Source of the DNA: CALBPI01 sp039027435
Lineage (GTDB): Bacteria > Pseudomonadota > Gammaproteobacteria > Steroidobacterales > Woeseiaceae
Assembly: GCA_039027435.1 (NCBI GenBank)
Contig: JBCCKF010000006.1
Location: forward strand, 191,383 to 255,382
DNA length: 64,000 bases
Direction of reading: 5' to 3'
The notes under the pieces are model-generated. The model was not told where the DNA came from. It saw only the letters and a program-made list of their open reading frames with translations, and did no database searches. Positions 32,067-40,498 of the stretch are shown piece by piece. The number at the start of each line of letters is the position of its first letter. Positions within the stretch are counted from its first letter, which is position 1. Made by a program: the position numbers and the translations under genes.

Positions 32067-32696
32067 ATGCGCTTTTTTGATTGTCAGCCGGCACCGAGTC
32101 CGCGCCGCGTTCGTATCTTTATCGCGGAGAAGGGCGCCGACATCCCGGTGCAGCAGGTGGATCTCGGTAGTGGGGAGCATCTTGGTGAGGCGTTTCGCAA
32201 AATTAATCCGGATTGCACAGTACCGGTGCTTGAACTTGATAACGGCACCGCATTAACCGAGACCATTGCCATTTGTGATTATCTGGAGTCGCAGTTTCCT
32301 GAGCCACCGCTGCTGGGGGACTCGCCGGAGACGCGAGCGCAGATTTTGCAATGGAATGCGAAAATCGAATCACAGGGTTTGGCGGCAGTAGCCGAGTCCT
32401 TCCGCAATCATGCTAAAGGGTTCCGAGGTCGATCGCTAACCGGACCAGAAGGGTTCGAGCAGATTCCCGAGCTCGTGCCGCGTGGGCGTCGGCGTGTGGA
32501 AGTGTTTATGGCGAAGCTTGACGCGCATCTGCAGGATCGACCGTTTATCTGTGGTGACACGTTCTCAATGGCGGATATCACGGCATTGGTCACCATCGAT
32601 ATGTCGGCGTGGATCAAACTCCCGATTCCTGAGTCCAAGCCCACACTGCGTGCCTGGCATGAACGCGTTTCGTCACGACCGAGCGCGCGTGTCTGA
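32067..32696 (+). CDS. Glutathione S-transferase family protein
   Basis: A 209-residue GST. The N-domain begins MRFFDCQPAPSPRRVRIFIAEKG, with the catalytic-region PSPRR(V), and has NPDCTVPVLELDNGTALTETIAICDYLE, the glutathione-binding motif. The C-domain has FICGDTFSMADITALVTIDM. A GGGGGGA ribosome-binding site lies about five bases before the ATG at 32067, which decides the start. It overlaps the next gene by 8 bp, so they are co-translated. Confidence 0.88.
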   Translation: MRFFDCQPAPSPRRVRIFIAEKGADIPVQQVDLGSGEHLGEAFRKINPDCTVPVLELDNGTALTETIAICDYLESQFPEPPLLGDSPETRAQILQWNAKIESQGLAAVAESFRNHAKGFRGRSLTGPEGFEQIPELVPRGRRRVEVFMAKLDAHLQDRPFICGDTFSMADITALVTIDMSAWIKLPIPESKPTLRAWHERVSSRPSARV

Positions 32697-33627
32697 AACA
32701 CGGGAGCAACAGACAACGGACACCGTGTTCATGGTCAGGCCATGCCGGTTCCAGTCAAATCCGTTGACCGCGGCGAGCAATGCGTTTCAGGCGCAAGCTC
32801 CGGCCGATGATCTTGAGTTGTCCAATGCGATTGCACGCTCACAGTTTGATCGGTTGGTAGTCGCGCTTCGCGATGTGGGCGTCAATTGCCTTGTGTTCGA
32901 AGACACGCCAGAGCCGCACACGCCGGACGCGATTTTCCCGAACAACTGGGTCAGTACGCACGCTGACGGACGCGTAGCACTGTATCCGATGGAGGCCATG
33001 AATCGTCGACCCGAGCGGCGCGAAGACCTTATTGAGGCATTGCAGCGCATCGGTTACCAGGTGTCGAAGACACTCGATTTTTCCGCGGCCGAAACGGCGT
33101 CTCGTTATCTCGAGGGCACCGGCAGTCTTGTTTTCGATCGTACTCAAGGTATTGCATTCGCCTGCGAGTCGTCGCGAACCCACGCAGAGCTCGCCGCTGA
33201 GGTGTGTGAAGCCCTTGGATATCGCTTGGTGTTGTTTCGAGCGTCTGACCGTGCGGGCCGTGCGGTCTATCACACCAATGTGATGATGTTCGTCGGTATC
33301 AGCGTGGCGTTAGTCTGCACTGAATCGATCCATCCCGAATATCGGTCGGAAGTACTTCGTGAGATCGAATTCGGTGGGCGCGAGATAGTCGAGATCGGGT
33401 TTGATGAACTCGAGGGGTTCGCAGGCAACATGCTCGAACTAGAGGGCAACGATGGTGCGGTAATTGCCATGTCCCAGAACGCCTTTGATAGTTTGGACGT
33501 CACGGCGCGGGCGACGCTGGCTCGTCACGCGCGACTGGTGGCCTCGGATATCAGTCACATCGAGGCTCAGTCCGGCGGTAGCGTGCGCTGCATGCTGGCC
33601 GAGGTGCACTTGCCGAGAGCTCCCTGA
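32689..33627 (+). CDS. ctlX: CtlX-type citrulline hydrolase, arginine deiminase superfamily
   Basis: A 312-residue guanidino/ureido hydrolase of the CtlX family, named for citrulline ureidase in Francisella, which yields ornithine, ammonia and carbon dioxide. Family blocks are VFMVRPCRFQSNPLTAASNAFQ, TPDAIFPNNWVSTHADG, YPMEAMNRRPERREDL, YLEGTGSLVFDR, YHTNVMMFVG (catalytic His) and GGSVRCMLAEVHLP (catalytic Cys, C301). I start it at the GTG at 32689, which overlaps the GST stop by 8 bp and gives a normal N-terminus; an ATG at 32731 is too late. It is followed by an ArgZ-type enzyme of the same superfamily. Confidence 0.88.
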   Translation: MSETREQQTTDTVFMVRPCRFQSNPLTAASNAFQAQAPADDLELSNAIARSQFDRLVVALRDVGVNCLVFEDTPEPHTPDAIFPNNWVSTHADGRVALYPMEAMNRRPERREDLIEALQRIGYQVSKTLDFSAAETASRYLEGTGSLVFDRTQGIAFACESSRTHAELAAEVCEALGYRLVLFRASDRAGRAVYHTNVMMFVGISVALVCTESIHPEYRSEVLREIEFGGREIVEIGFDELEGFAGNMLELEGNDGAVIAMSQNAFDSLDVTARATLARHARLVASDISHIEAQSGGSVRCMLAEVHLPRAP

Positions 33628-33688
33628 TTCGCGCTGCGGGAACCGCTACACTACGCAACCTCACCAATACTATTCAGAGCTTATTCTC

Positions 33689-34519
33689 ATGAGTGATAGG
33701 GATCGAATCCTGATGTGCCCGCCGGACTTTTTTACGGTGGATAACGCGATCAACCCCTGGATGGCCGGCAACGAAGGTCGGCTGGACCGCGATAAAGCGC
33801 AACAGCAATGGGATGCCTTGGTGGCCGCCATTGGTGGCTATGCGGATGTGGTGACGATCGATCCGCAGCCGGACTTGCCGGATATGGTGTTCACTGCGAA
33901 CGCAGGCGCTGTATACGGGGACAAGGCGATTGCGAGTCACTTCGTTCCACATGAGCGTCGCCCCGAGGAGCAACACTTCAAACGTTGGTTCCGTGAGAAC
34001 GGATTCGAATTACTCGATCTTGACGAGAAACTCGGCTTCGAGGGGGCAGGCGATTGTTTGATCGACCGCGGTGGACCCTGGCTCTGGACGGGCTACGGTT
34101 TTCGCACAGAGATCGAAGCGCACCCGGCAATTGCAGATTTCTTCGGCCGTGAGCTCGTCTCGATACGGCTCACTGATCCACGTTTCTATCATATCGATAC
34201 CTGTTTCTGTCCCTTGACCGATGGGTATCTGATGTATCACCCACCGGCGTTTGATTACGAGTCGCGACTGGCGATCGAGTCACGGGTGCCACCGCACAAG
34301 CGTTTGATCGTCGATACGATGGACGCTGGCAACTTCGCCTGTAATGCGGTGAATGTTGGTAACCAGGTGTTCGTTCATAAGGCATCCGCGCCACTGAAAG
34401 CGCAACTCATGTTGGCTGGTTTTTCGGTTAACGAGGTCGATCTCTCCGAGTTCCTGAAGTCCGGAGGGTCGGCAAAGTGTCTAACCCTGAAGTTGACTGA
34501 ACCGGTAACACATCTGTGA
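33689..34519 (+). CDS. argZ: ArgZ-type arginine dihydrolase
   Basis: A 276-residue amidinotransferase-fold hydrolase. ArgZ of cyanobacteria turns arginine into ornithine, two ammonia and carbon dioxide. MCPPDFFTVDNAINPWMAGN at the N-terminus matches the ArgZ/AgrE domain. The catalytic residues fall exactly at ArgZ positions: N71 in FTANAG, E118 in FEGAGD, H168 in FYHIDTCFCPL and C264 in GGSAKCLTLKL. N71 distinguishes dihydrolases from deiminases. Unlike AgrE there is no C-terminal proline-metabolism domain. Its stop overlaps the GTG start of the M61 peptidase as GTGA. Confidence 0.88.
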   Translation: MSDRDRILMCPPDFFTVDNAINPWMAGNEGRLDRDKAQQQWDALVAAIGGYADVVTIDPQPDLPDMVFTANAGAVYGDKAIASHFVPHERRPEEQHFKRWFRENGFELLDLDEKLGFEGAGDCLIDRGGPWLWTGYGFRTEIEAHPAIADFFGRELVSIRLTDPRFYHIDTCFCPLTDGYLMYHPPAFDYESRLAIESRVPPHKRLIVDTMDAGNFACNAVNVGNQVFVHKASAPLKAQLMLAGFSVNEVDLSEFLKSGGSAKCLTLKLTEPVTHL

Positions 34520-36312
34520 CTGCGATTCGTTACGAGGTTGGTGCTCCGAATCCGTCGAGCCACGAGTTCGAAGTACGTATACAGATCGATCAAACGCTGA
34601 TCGATGGTGATTTGATCCTGAGGCTGCCGGCCTGGATTCCGGGCAGCTACATGGTTCGCGATTACGCGCGTCATGTCATCGACTTCGCAGCGAGTGCCGA
34701 CGGACAGTCGCTCTCGGTGGAGCGTCTGGACAAGTCCAGCTGGCGCATCTCCAAACCGAACGCTAGCGTCAGCATTTCGTTGACCGTTTACGCCTGGGAC
34801 CTGTCGGTCCGAGGTGCGCATCTGGATCAGCATCATGCCTACTTCAACACTGCCTGTTTGTGCCCGGAAGTGGTAGGGCACGTGGGTCCTGTTGAAATGA
34901 CCATTTCGCCGATACCGGCCCTGCCGGAGCGCGTTTGGGTTGCGACGGCGATGAGGGCGGTCGATACCGACGAGCGTGGCTTTGGTCGTTACCAATGCGC
35001 TGATTATGACGAGCTCCTCGATCACCCCGTTGAGGTCGCCGATCAGGTTGCGGTGCCCCTGGAGGTTGCCGGTGTACCGCACCGATTGATCATTCGAGGA
35101 GAACTCGATTTCGATCAGGCGCGCCTCGCGGCTGACTGCAAGCGTATCTTCGAAGTACACCATCGATTGATGGGTACTCCCGAGGATCTCGACCGTTACG
35201 ATGTGCTGGCCTTTGCGGAGATCGACACTTATGGCGGCCTTGAGCATCGCTGGTCGACCAGTCTGGCGATCAGTGTCGGCGATCTTCCACAGTCCGGTCC
35301 GACACACAACGCGGAGAACTACAGAAAGCTGTTGGGACTGATCAGTCATGAGTATTTTCACCTGTGGAACGTGCGCCGTTTGAAGCCGGCCGCGTTTGAA
35401 CCGCTCGATCTCAGCGGTGAGGTGCACACACGACTGCTCTGGGTGTTCGAGGGCATCACCAGCTACTTTGATGATCTTGCGTTGGTTCGGAGTGGCGTGA
35501 TTTCCACCGGCGAATACCTCACGCTGCTCGCGCGTAACCTGACTCGGGTGCAGCGCACGCCCGGCCGCCACCGACAGTCACTCGCTGACTCGAGCTTCGA
35601 TGCGTGGACGCGCTTTTACAAACAGGACGAGAACGCGCCGAATGCGATCATCAGTTACTACGCAAAGGGTGCAGTCGTTGCTTTGGCGCTCGATCTCAAA
35701 CTGCGCGCAGAGACCACCACAAATCTCGACGAGGTGATGCGTGTTTGTTGGCAGCGGTTCTATGTCGATGGCGCAGGGATGCCCGAGACGGGACTGGAAA
35801 CGGCGGTTAACGAGCTTGGCGGCGTTGACTTCACGCCGTGGTTTGATGGGGTCATCCGGGGCACGGACGATCCTGACGTCGCATCGCTGTTGCAGGCCGT
35901 GGGTGTGCAGATGAGCGTGAGAGCACGCACCGGATCGGGCGATCGCGGTGGTGTGAGCAACGCCAATGCGGTCAGTGCTTACGCGGGTATGACACTGGCA
36001 TCCGGAACCACTCGAGTTGCCAATATCATCAAGGGTAGCCCTGCTCAGATTGCGGGCCTGTCAGCCGGGGATGAGATCGTGGCCGTAGACGGGTTAAAAG
36101 CAACGGGATCAGCGGTCGAAAAACGCATCAATTGCTCGACCCCGGGAACATCGATCGCAATGCATGTATTCCGTCGTTCGCGATTGTTAACACTGACGAT
36201 CGTGCTCGAGCAGCCACCGGCAGATACGGTTGCGCTTACCGCGGAGGGCGATGCTCCCGAGAGCGTTATGCAACGCCGGTCGCAGTGGCTCTGGGAGCCG
36301 GGCGACGCTTGA
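34516..36312 (+). CDS. M61-family glycyl aminopeptidase with PDZ domain
   Basis: A 598-residue zinc metallopeptidase. The N-terminal domain is beta-rich. The zinc motif HEYFH is at residues 278-282, followed by the third ligand region RLLWVFEGITSYFDDLAL. A PDZ domain lies near the C-terminus (VANIIKGSPAQIAGLSAGDEIVAVDGLKA, about residues 500-530). M61 enzymes remove N-terminal Gly or Ala from peptides. No signal peptide is visible, which suggests a cytoplasmic location. The GTG start overlaps the argZ stop by 4 bp. The 3' end overlaps the convergent msrQ gene by 47 bp, an unusually long antisense overlap. Confidence 0.88.
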   Translation: MTAIRYEVGAPNPSSHEFEVRIQIDQTLIDGDLILRLPAWIPGSYMVRDYARHVIDFAASADGQSLSVERLDKSSWRISKPNASVSISLTVYAWDLSVRGAHLDQHHAYFNTACLCPEVVGHVGPVEMTISPIPALPERVWVATAMRAVDTDERGFGRYQCADYDELLDHPVEVADQVAVPLEVAGVPHRLIIRGELDFDQARLAADCKRIFEVHHRLMGTPEDLDRYDVLAFAEIDTYGGLEHRWSTSLAISVGDLPQSGPTHNAENYRKLLGLISHEYFHLWNVRRLKPAAFEPLDLSGEVHTRLLWVFEGITSYFDDLALVRSGVISTGEYLTLLARNLTRVQRTPGRHRQSLADSSFDAWTRFYKQDENAPNAIISYYAKGAVVALALDLKLRAETTTNLDEVMRVCWQRFYVDGAGMPETGLETAVNELGGVDFTPWFDGVIRGTDDPDVASLLQAVGVQMSVRARTGSGDRGGVSNANAVSAYAGMTLASGTTRVANIIKGSPAQIAGLSAGDEIVAVDGLKATGSAVEKRINCSTPGTSIAMHVFRRSRLLTLTIVLEQPPADTVALTAEGDAPESVMQRRSQWLWEPGDA

Positions 36313-36901
36313 GCTTCCAGGCGATCCTAAGGCTCAACAATGCGGCGAGGATGGCTGCGTAAATCAGCGGTTCAGTGATGTCTTTCTTCACCTGCCACCA
36401 GAAATGCCAGACGCCCAGAATCCCGGCGGCATACGTGCCGTAGTGGAGTTTCTGCCACTTACGTCCGAGGCGTCGACGCGCTGAAGCCGTAGATGTGAGT
36501 GTCATCGCAGTCAGAATCAAGACTGCGGCAAATCCGACAGTGATATAGGGCCGTTTGACGATGTCCTCGAGTATGGGCCCCAGCGCAAGCCCCTGGTCGA
36601 GTACGAGGTAAACGGTAAAGTGCAGACCGACGTAGAAAGCGCCGAACAGACCCACCATTCGTCGAAAGCGTGCGATCCAGCCAATACCGGTCAGCTTCCG
36701 AAGTGGTGTTACAGCAAGGCCCAGAAGCAAGAATCTGAGCCCCCAGATCCCAAAGAACTCAAGTAATGCTTCTGCCGGATTAGCGCCGAGCGACTGACCA
36801 GCAACGCCGCAGGCGCCCGCTATCGCCAGCGCCAACGGCACAAGGCAGGCGAGGAATACTACGGGCTTCAGGATGAAGCGAACTTGCTGGAGGGTGTTCA
36901 T
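36266..36901 (-). CDS. msrQ: MsrQ heme-binding membrane subunit
   Basis: A 211-residue ferric-reductase-like membrane protein (YedZ family) with six hydrophobic segments and heme-binding His residues, for example FYVGLHFTVYLVLDQG and WHFWWQVKKDI. It passes electrons from the respiratory chain to periplasmic MsrP for repair of methionine sulfoxide. Length matches E. coli MsrQ. It lies 6 bp after msrP, so they form an operon. Its last 15 codons run antisense to the end of the M61 gene. Confidence 0.9.
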   Translation of the reverse strand: MNTLQQVRFILKPVVFLACLVPLALAIAGACGVAGQSLGANPAEALLEFFGIWGLRFLLLGLAVTPLRKLTGIGWIARFRRMVGLFGAFYVGLHFTVYLVLDQGLALGPILEDIVKRPYITVGFAAVLILTAMTLTSTASARRRLGRKWQKLHYGTYAAGILGVWHFWWQVKKDITEPLIYAAILAALLSLRIAWKLKRRPAPRATATGVA

Positions 36902-36907
36902 TTCGCT

Positions 36908-37855
36908 CTAGAAATTTCGTCGGAGATCGATGCCGTCGTAGAGGCTCGCCACCTGTTCGGCGTAGCCATTGAACATCAAGGTCTCTTGCTTCGGTGCGAA
37001 CAGACCCGCGCCAATCCGGCGCTCGCGTGCCTGACTCCAGCGCGGGTGATCGACCTTCGGGTTCACATTGGCATAAAACCCATACTCACGCGGATTCGCC
37101 AAATTCCAGCTTGTGTCGGGTTGCTCTTCCGTGAACCGAATGCCGACGATCGACTTGATACTCTTGAAGCCATACTTCCACGGCACGATCAGCCGCATCG
37201 GCGCACCGTTCTGGTTGGGAAGGACTTTGCCGTAGACCCCGACGGCCATGATTGTAAGCGGATGCGTCGCCTCGGCGATGGTCAGACCCTCACGATAGGG
37301 CCAGTCAAGAACGCGGGAGCGTTGGGCAGGCAACATCTCGCGATCGACGATGGTCTCGAATGCCACGTACTTCGCTCGTGATGTCGGCTTGAAGGATTTG
37401 ATGATGTCTCCGAGCGGGATACCTACCCAGGGAATCACCATCGACCACGCCTCCACGCAGCGGAATCGGTAGATACGCTCCTCGAGCGTAAAGGGCTTAT
37501 AGAAGTCCTCGAGCTCGAAGGTGCCGGTAACCTCCGCTTCTCCGCTCACAGTGAAAGACCAAGGTCGGGTCTTCAGCTGCTTTGCGTTGCGAACCGGGTC
37601 GGATTTGCCGAGGCCCAGCTCGTAGAAGTTGTTGTACGTGGTCACGTCCTCGTAGCTGTTGGGGTCCTCGTCGGTCGAGAGCGGACTCTTGACGATCCCC
37701 TCAAGATCACCCGACCGCGGCAAGTCTGCCGCACGCAGGCTCGTCGGCAACAGCGCCGCACTGGTCAGCGCGGCAACGACATCGCGACGCGAGAGATAAG
37801 TCGACTCACTCGTGATTTCGCTGGGCTTTATTGGGTCTGGTCGGCGGATCAGCAT
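36908..37855 (-). CDS. msrP: MsrP molybdopterin methionine sulfoxide reductase
   Basis: A 315-residue periplasmic molybdoenzyme (YedY family) that reduces protein methionine sulfoxide. The N-terminus has a twin-arginine signal LSRRDVVAALTSAALLPTSLRA. The molybdenum ligand Cys is C133 in YRFRCVEAWSMVIPWVGIPLGD. KSIKSIVGIRFTEEQPDTSWN and the C-terminal YDGIDLRRNF also match. It is followed by msrQ and preceded 21 bp upstream by the DUF547 gene. Confidence 0.94.
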   Translation of the reverse strand: MLIRRPDPIKPSEITSESTYLSRRDVVAALTSAALLPTSLRAADLPRSGDLEGIVKSPLSTDEDPNSYEDVTTYNNFYELGLGKSDPVRNAKQLKTRPWSFTVSGEAEVTGTFELEDFYKPFTLEERIYRFRCVEAWSMVIPWVGIPLGDIIKSFKPTSRAKYVAFETIVDREMLPAQRSRVLDWPYREGLTIAEATHPLTIMAVGVYGKVLPNQNGAPMRLIVPWKYGFKSIKSIVGIRFTEEQPDTSWNLANPREYGFYANVNPKVDHPRWSQARERRIGAGLFAPKQETLMFNGYAEQVASLYDGIDLRRNF

Positions 37856-37876
37856 AAGGTTGTGCTCCTGACGGGC

Positions 37877-38671
37877 TTACTCTTCGATGGCGGTGCCGTT
37901 GAGGCTCCAGTCGTATTCATAGTAGTCAAACGTCCAGCGTTCCGTACGTAAGCTTTCCGCGATTGCAGGATCTTCGACATAGCCGGCCAGGTAGCCTGCA
38001 AGGCTGCCGCCACCGGCTTGTGCGAATTCGTCGCCGTACCACTTGAAGATTCGCGACAGTGTCGCGGTGCGCGTCTCAAGATCGAACGTGTTGCCATTCG
38101 GGTTATTGACGAAGGCACCGGTCACCGCGTCCAGTTCACCGTCGAGATCCGCGGCTGTGTACAACTCGCTGCGCAGTGGCGGGCAGGACTTCGACGAGCA
38201 GACGATGGCGAAGTGAATACGTGGATCACCTTCGGCGATAATGCGATCGTGCTCGAGTTCATAGAGCGACATTGATGTGTTGAATAGCTCGTACTGGCGG
38301 CGCTTGAAAAAGCGCAGTCGGCCCCAGACGGAGGAGGGTGAGAAACCATCGAGAATGCCCTGAATCGAGGTGGCGTTATAGGCGTTGATGTAGAACGCCA
38401 GGCGCGTGGCCTGATCCGCATCTGCGGGCGGCGCAACGGTCGCGAGCGCTTGCATCATCTTCGCGAACGCCTCCGAATCCGCAAAAGCGGGGTAGTTTAC
38501 GTCTCCATCGGTGACTTCGGCGCCAAGGAGTGTTTCGAACGGCGCAAATACCTCATGCAACGGATCAGCCTGCGCCGTTGAGAATAGCGCTAGCGCTGTC
38601 AGTGCCAGGACTCTGCTACCAGGGAATCTCCTGACCATCCCACGCAAAAAATTTACCGTTGTCGTCGTCAT
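37877..38671 (-). CDS. DUF547 protein, exported
   Basis: A 264-residue protein of the DUF547 family. Its blocks are RLAFYINAYNATSIQGIL, DPRIHFAIVCSSKSCPPL (conserved His and Cys pair) and LSRIFKWYGDEFAQAGGG. A signal peptide follows a basic segment (VRRFPGSRVLALTALALFSTAQA), so it is exported. I use the ATG at 38671, preceded by GGAA at a suitable distance; the ATG at 38638 would give a shorter signal peptide. It overlaps the upstream SDR gene by 56 bp. The family has no firm biochemical role. Confidence 0.82.
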   Translation of the reverse strand: MTTTTVNFLRGMVRRFPGSRVLALTALALFSTAQADPLHEVFAPFETLLGAEVTDGDVNYPAFADSEAFAKMMQALATVAPPADADQATRLAFYINAYNATSIQGILDGFSPSSVWGRLRFFKRRQYELFNTSMSLYELEHDRIIAEGDPRIHFAIVCSSKSCPPLRSELYTAADLDGELDAVTGAFVNNPNGNTFDLETRTATLSRIFKWYGDEFAQAGGGSLAGYLAGYVEDPAIAESLRTERWTFDYYEYDWSLNGTAIEE

Positions 38672-39371
38672 TCAATTGTTCCAATACCTTTAGCAGGTAG
38701 TCAGCGGACGTGGCCGGGCTGAACAGCTTCTTTTCTGCAACACCGCCACGAAACGGTGCGCTGAGGTCGGTTTCCACCGTGCCCGGATGCAGTGCCACGC
38801 AACGGACACGCTTGTAACGTCTCCGAAGCTCAATGGACAGCGTCCTGATCAACATGTTCTGTGCGGCTTTGGACGCCCTGTAGCCGTACCATCCGCCCAG
38901 TCGATTGTCGCCAATGCTGCCAACCCTTGCCGAGAGTGATGCCACCACGCAGGTCTCCTGACGCGGTAGCAGCGGTGCAAAGTATCGAGCCAGCAGCAGC
39001 GGCCCAACACTATTGACCGCGAACAGGCGCAAAAGATTACTGGATTGGATATCGGCAAGCCGTCGCTCTGGCTGTAGCTCACCGTCATGCAGCAGCCCAG
39101 CCGTATTGACGACCCAATCGACTTGCTCGGTGTGAGTAGCAACGTTTGAGGCTGCTTCGGCGACGCTGTCGTCGTTGGTTATGTCAAGGTCAACAGGCAC
39201 AACGCGATCGCCGAAGTCCTTCCTCAAGGCAGCAAGACCGGTTGCTCGGACTGCATCTCGAGATGCGCAGAACACCGTGTCGCAGCCACGTTCGAGTAGC
39301 TGTTTTGCGATAGCGTTGCCAACGCCTCGACTGGCGCCGACGATCACGGCGGTTTGCGGTAATGGGGTCAT
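38616..39371 (-). CDS. Short-chain dehydrogenase/reductase
   Basis: A 251-residue SDR of the C-factor-like type. The cofactor motif AVIVGASRGVGNAIAKQLLERG (TGxxxGxG variant, GASRGVG), NTAGLL (NAG), the catalytic Ser in VASLSARVGS, and YxxxK as YGYRASKAA are present. HPGTVETDL follows. The C-terminal FFAWDGQEIPW is conserved in relatives. It heads a minus-strand run SDR-DUF547-msrP-msrQ. Substrate unknown. Confidence 0.88.
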   Translation of the reverse strand: MTPLPQTAVIVGASRGVGNAIAKQLLERGCDTVFCASRDAVRATGLAALRKDFGDRVVPVDLDITNDDSVAEAASNVATHTEQVDWVVNTAGLLHDGELQPERRLADIQSSNLLRLFAVNSVGPLLLARYFAPLLPRQETCVVASLSARVGSIGDNRLGGWYGYRASKAAQNMLIRTLSIELRRRYKRVRCVALHPGTVETDLSAPFRGGVAEKKLFSPATSADYLLKVLEQLNDDDNGKFFAWDGQEIPW

Positions 39372-39410
39372 GTTGATCAGTTCGTCCGGCGACGGGTTGC
39401 AGATGCGGTG

Positions 39411-40361
39411 CTAGTGGCGCGCGAGCCAGTCGATAATCAGCGCATTCACCCGCTCCGGATGCTCCTGTTGCGTCCAGTGGCCGCAGTTATCGATCATGGC
39501 GATCTCGAGAGACTCAACATAGCGCCGCATGGTTTCGATGTGCTCGGGTGCGATCAGTATGTCGTCTTCAGCGCCGATGAACAGCGTTGGTACCGTGACG
39601 TTCTGCACGACGTCTGCGGTTTCGCGCCAATTCCTGGACCAGTTCCGATACCAATTGATTGGCGGAGTAAACCCACCGGACTGGAATGCACTGACATAGA
39701 TCGCCAACTCGTCGTCGGACATGAGTGGTTGCCCGGGAAACGAGTCCTTACGCATTTCGCGAAGCATACTGAACGGCTGGCGAGCGGCAGGGTCGGTCGC
39801 GTTGAACTGCGCTCGAGTCGCCGGCAATCGCCGATACATCGCACGCAGGAAGCATTCCGGATCCGCATCGAACGCGAGATCTGCCTCATGCGAGTCCTGA
39901 AAATTGACGATGTAGAAATCATCGCCCAGAACCTCGCGGGTCATCACCATGGGGTCTACCGCACGTCGCGGCGCGAAGGGAATGTTCAGCGCGATTAACC
40001 CTTTCATCCGCTCGGGTCGCAATAGCGCATACTGCCAAAGCAACAACGCCCCCCAGTCGTGGCCTACCCAGTAGGCCGAGGTCTCGCCCAGAGCATCGAG
40101 CAACCCGTCCAGGTCGGACATTAGATGGAAGATATCGTAGTGCTCTACGCCATCCGGTTTGTCGCTCGCGCCGTAGCCGCGCATGTCCGGCGCGATTGCG
40201 TGAAATCCAGCCTCTGCGATGGCCGGCAACTGATGGCGCCATGAGTAAGCAAGCTCGGGGAAACCATGGCAGAAGATCACGGGCGCACCGTCACCCTCCG
40301 AGTAGGTCGCTAGATGGGCCGCTCCACAGTTGACCCTTCGGGCTTTAGGGAATCGATTCAT
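39411..40361 (-). CDS. Epoxide hydrolase-type alpha/beta hydrolase
   Basis: A 316-residue alpha/beta hydrolase. The oxyanion motif HGFPELAYSWRHQ, nucleophile elbow GHDWGALLLW (Asp nucleophile), the acid Asp in IGAEDDILIAP and the His in GHWTQQEHPERVN form the soluble epoxide hydrolase signature. The Tyr residues of the cap domain that activate the epoxide are plausible (INWYRNW). I start it at the ATG at 40361 (MNRFPKARRV), ten codons inside the longest frame. It is divergent from ileS. It would convert epoxides to diols; haloalkane dehalogenase is a less likely alternative. Confidence 0.87.
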   Translation of the reverse strand: MNRFPKARRVNCGAAHLATYSEGDGAPVIFCHGFPELAYSWRHQLPAIAEAGFHAIAPDMRGYGASDKPDGVEHYDIFHLMSDLDGLLDALGETSAYWVGHDWGALLLWQYALLRPERMKGLIALNIPFAPRRAVDPMVMTREVLGDDFYIVNFQDSHEADLAFDADPECFLRAMYRRLPATRAQFNATDPAARQPFSMLREMRKDSFPGQPLMSDDELAIYVSAFQSGGFTPPINWYRNWSRNWRETADVVQNVTVPTLFIGAEDDILIAPEHIETMRRYVESLEIAMIDNCGHWTQQEHPERVNALIIDWLARH

Positions 40362-40431
40362 GTGGTGAGTATCCCATGTCGACCGTCTCAAACGCTTGCC
40401 TTTTTGAACTGCAAGAGTAAAGTTCTGCGCA

Positions 40432-40475
40432 GGGCCAAAGGCCCGGTGCGCCGGCCATAGTGCCGGTATTTTTTT
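40432..40475 (+). promoter_or_regulatory. Putative attenuator in the ileS leader
   Basis: Three alternative hairpins overlap. The first is GGGCC-AAA-GGCCC (40432-40444). The second is GG-c-CCGG-TGCG-CCGG-CC (40440-40456). The third is CCGGC-6-GCCGG (40451-40466), which is followed by seven T (40469-40475), as in an intrinsic terminator. The terminator ends 23 bases before the ileS ATG and points toward ileS, with no upstream gene to stop on this strand. The arrangement suits conditional termination. Confidence 0.45.
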
Positions 40476-40498
40476 GGCGTTCTTTAAGTTTGATTCGC

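Noticed and set aside
34375..35571. 398-codon open frame antisense to the M61 peptidase
   Set aside because: No recognisable domain; the sense strand carries intact zinc-peptidase motifs, so this is an antisense shadow.
40376..40420. 14-codon frame in the ileS leader as an Ile-sensing leader peptide
   Set aside because: It contains no isoleucine codon and no good ribosome-binding site, so a classical leader peptide is not supported.
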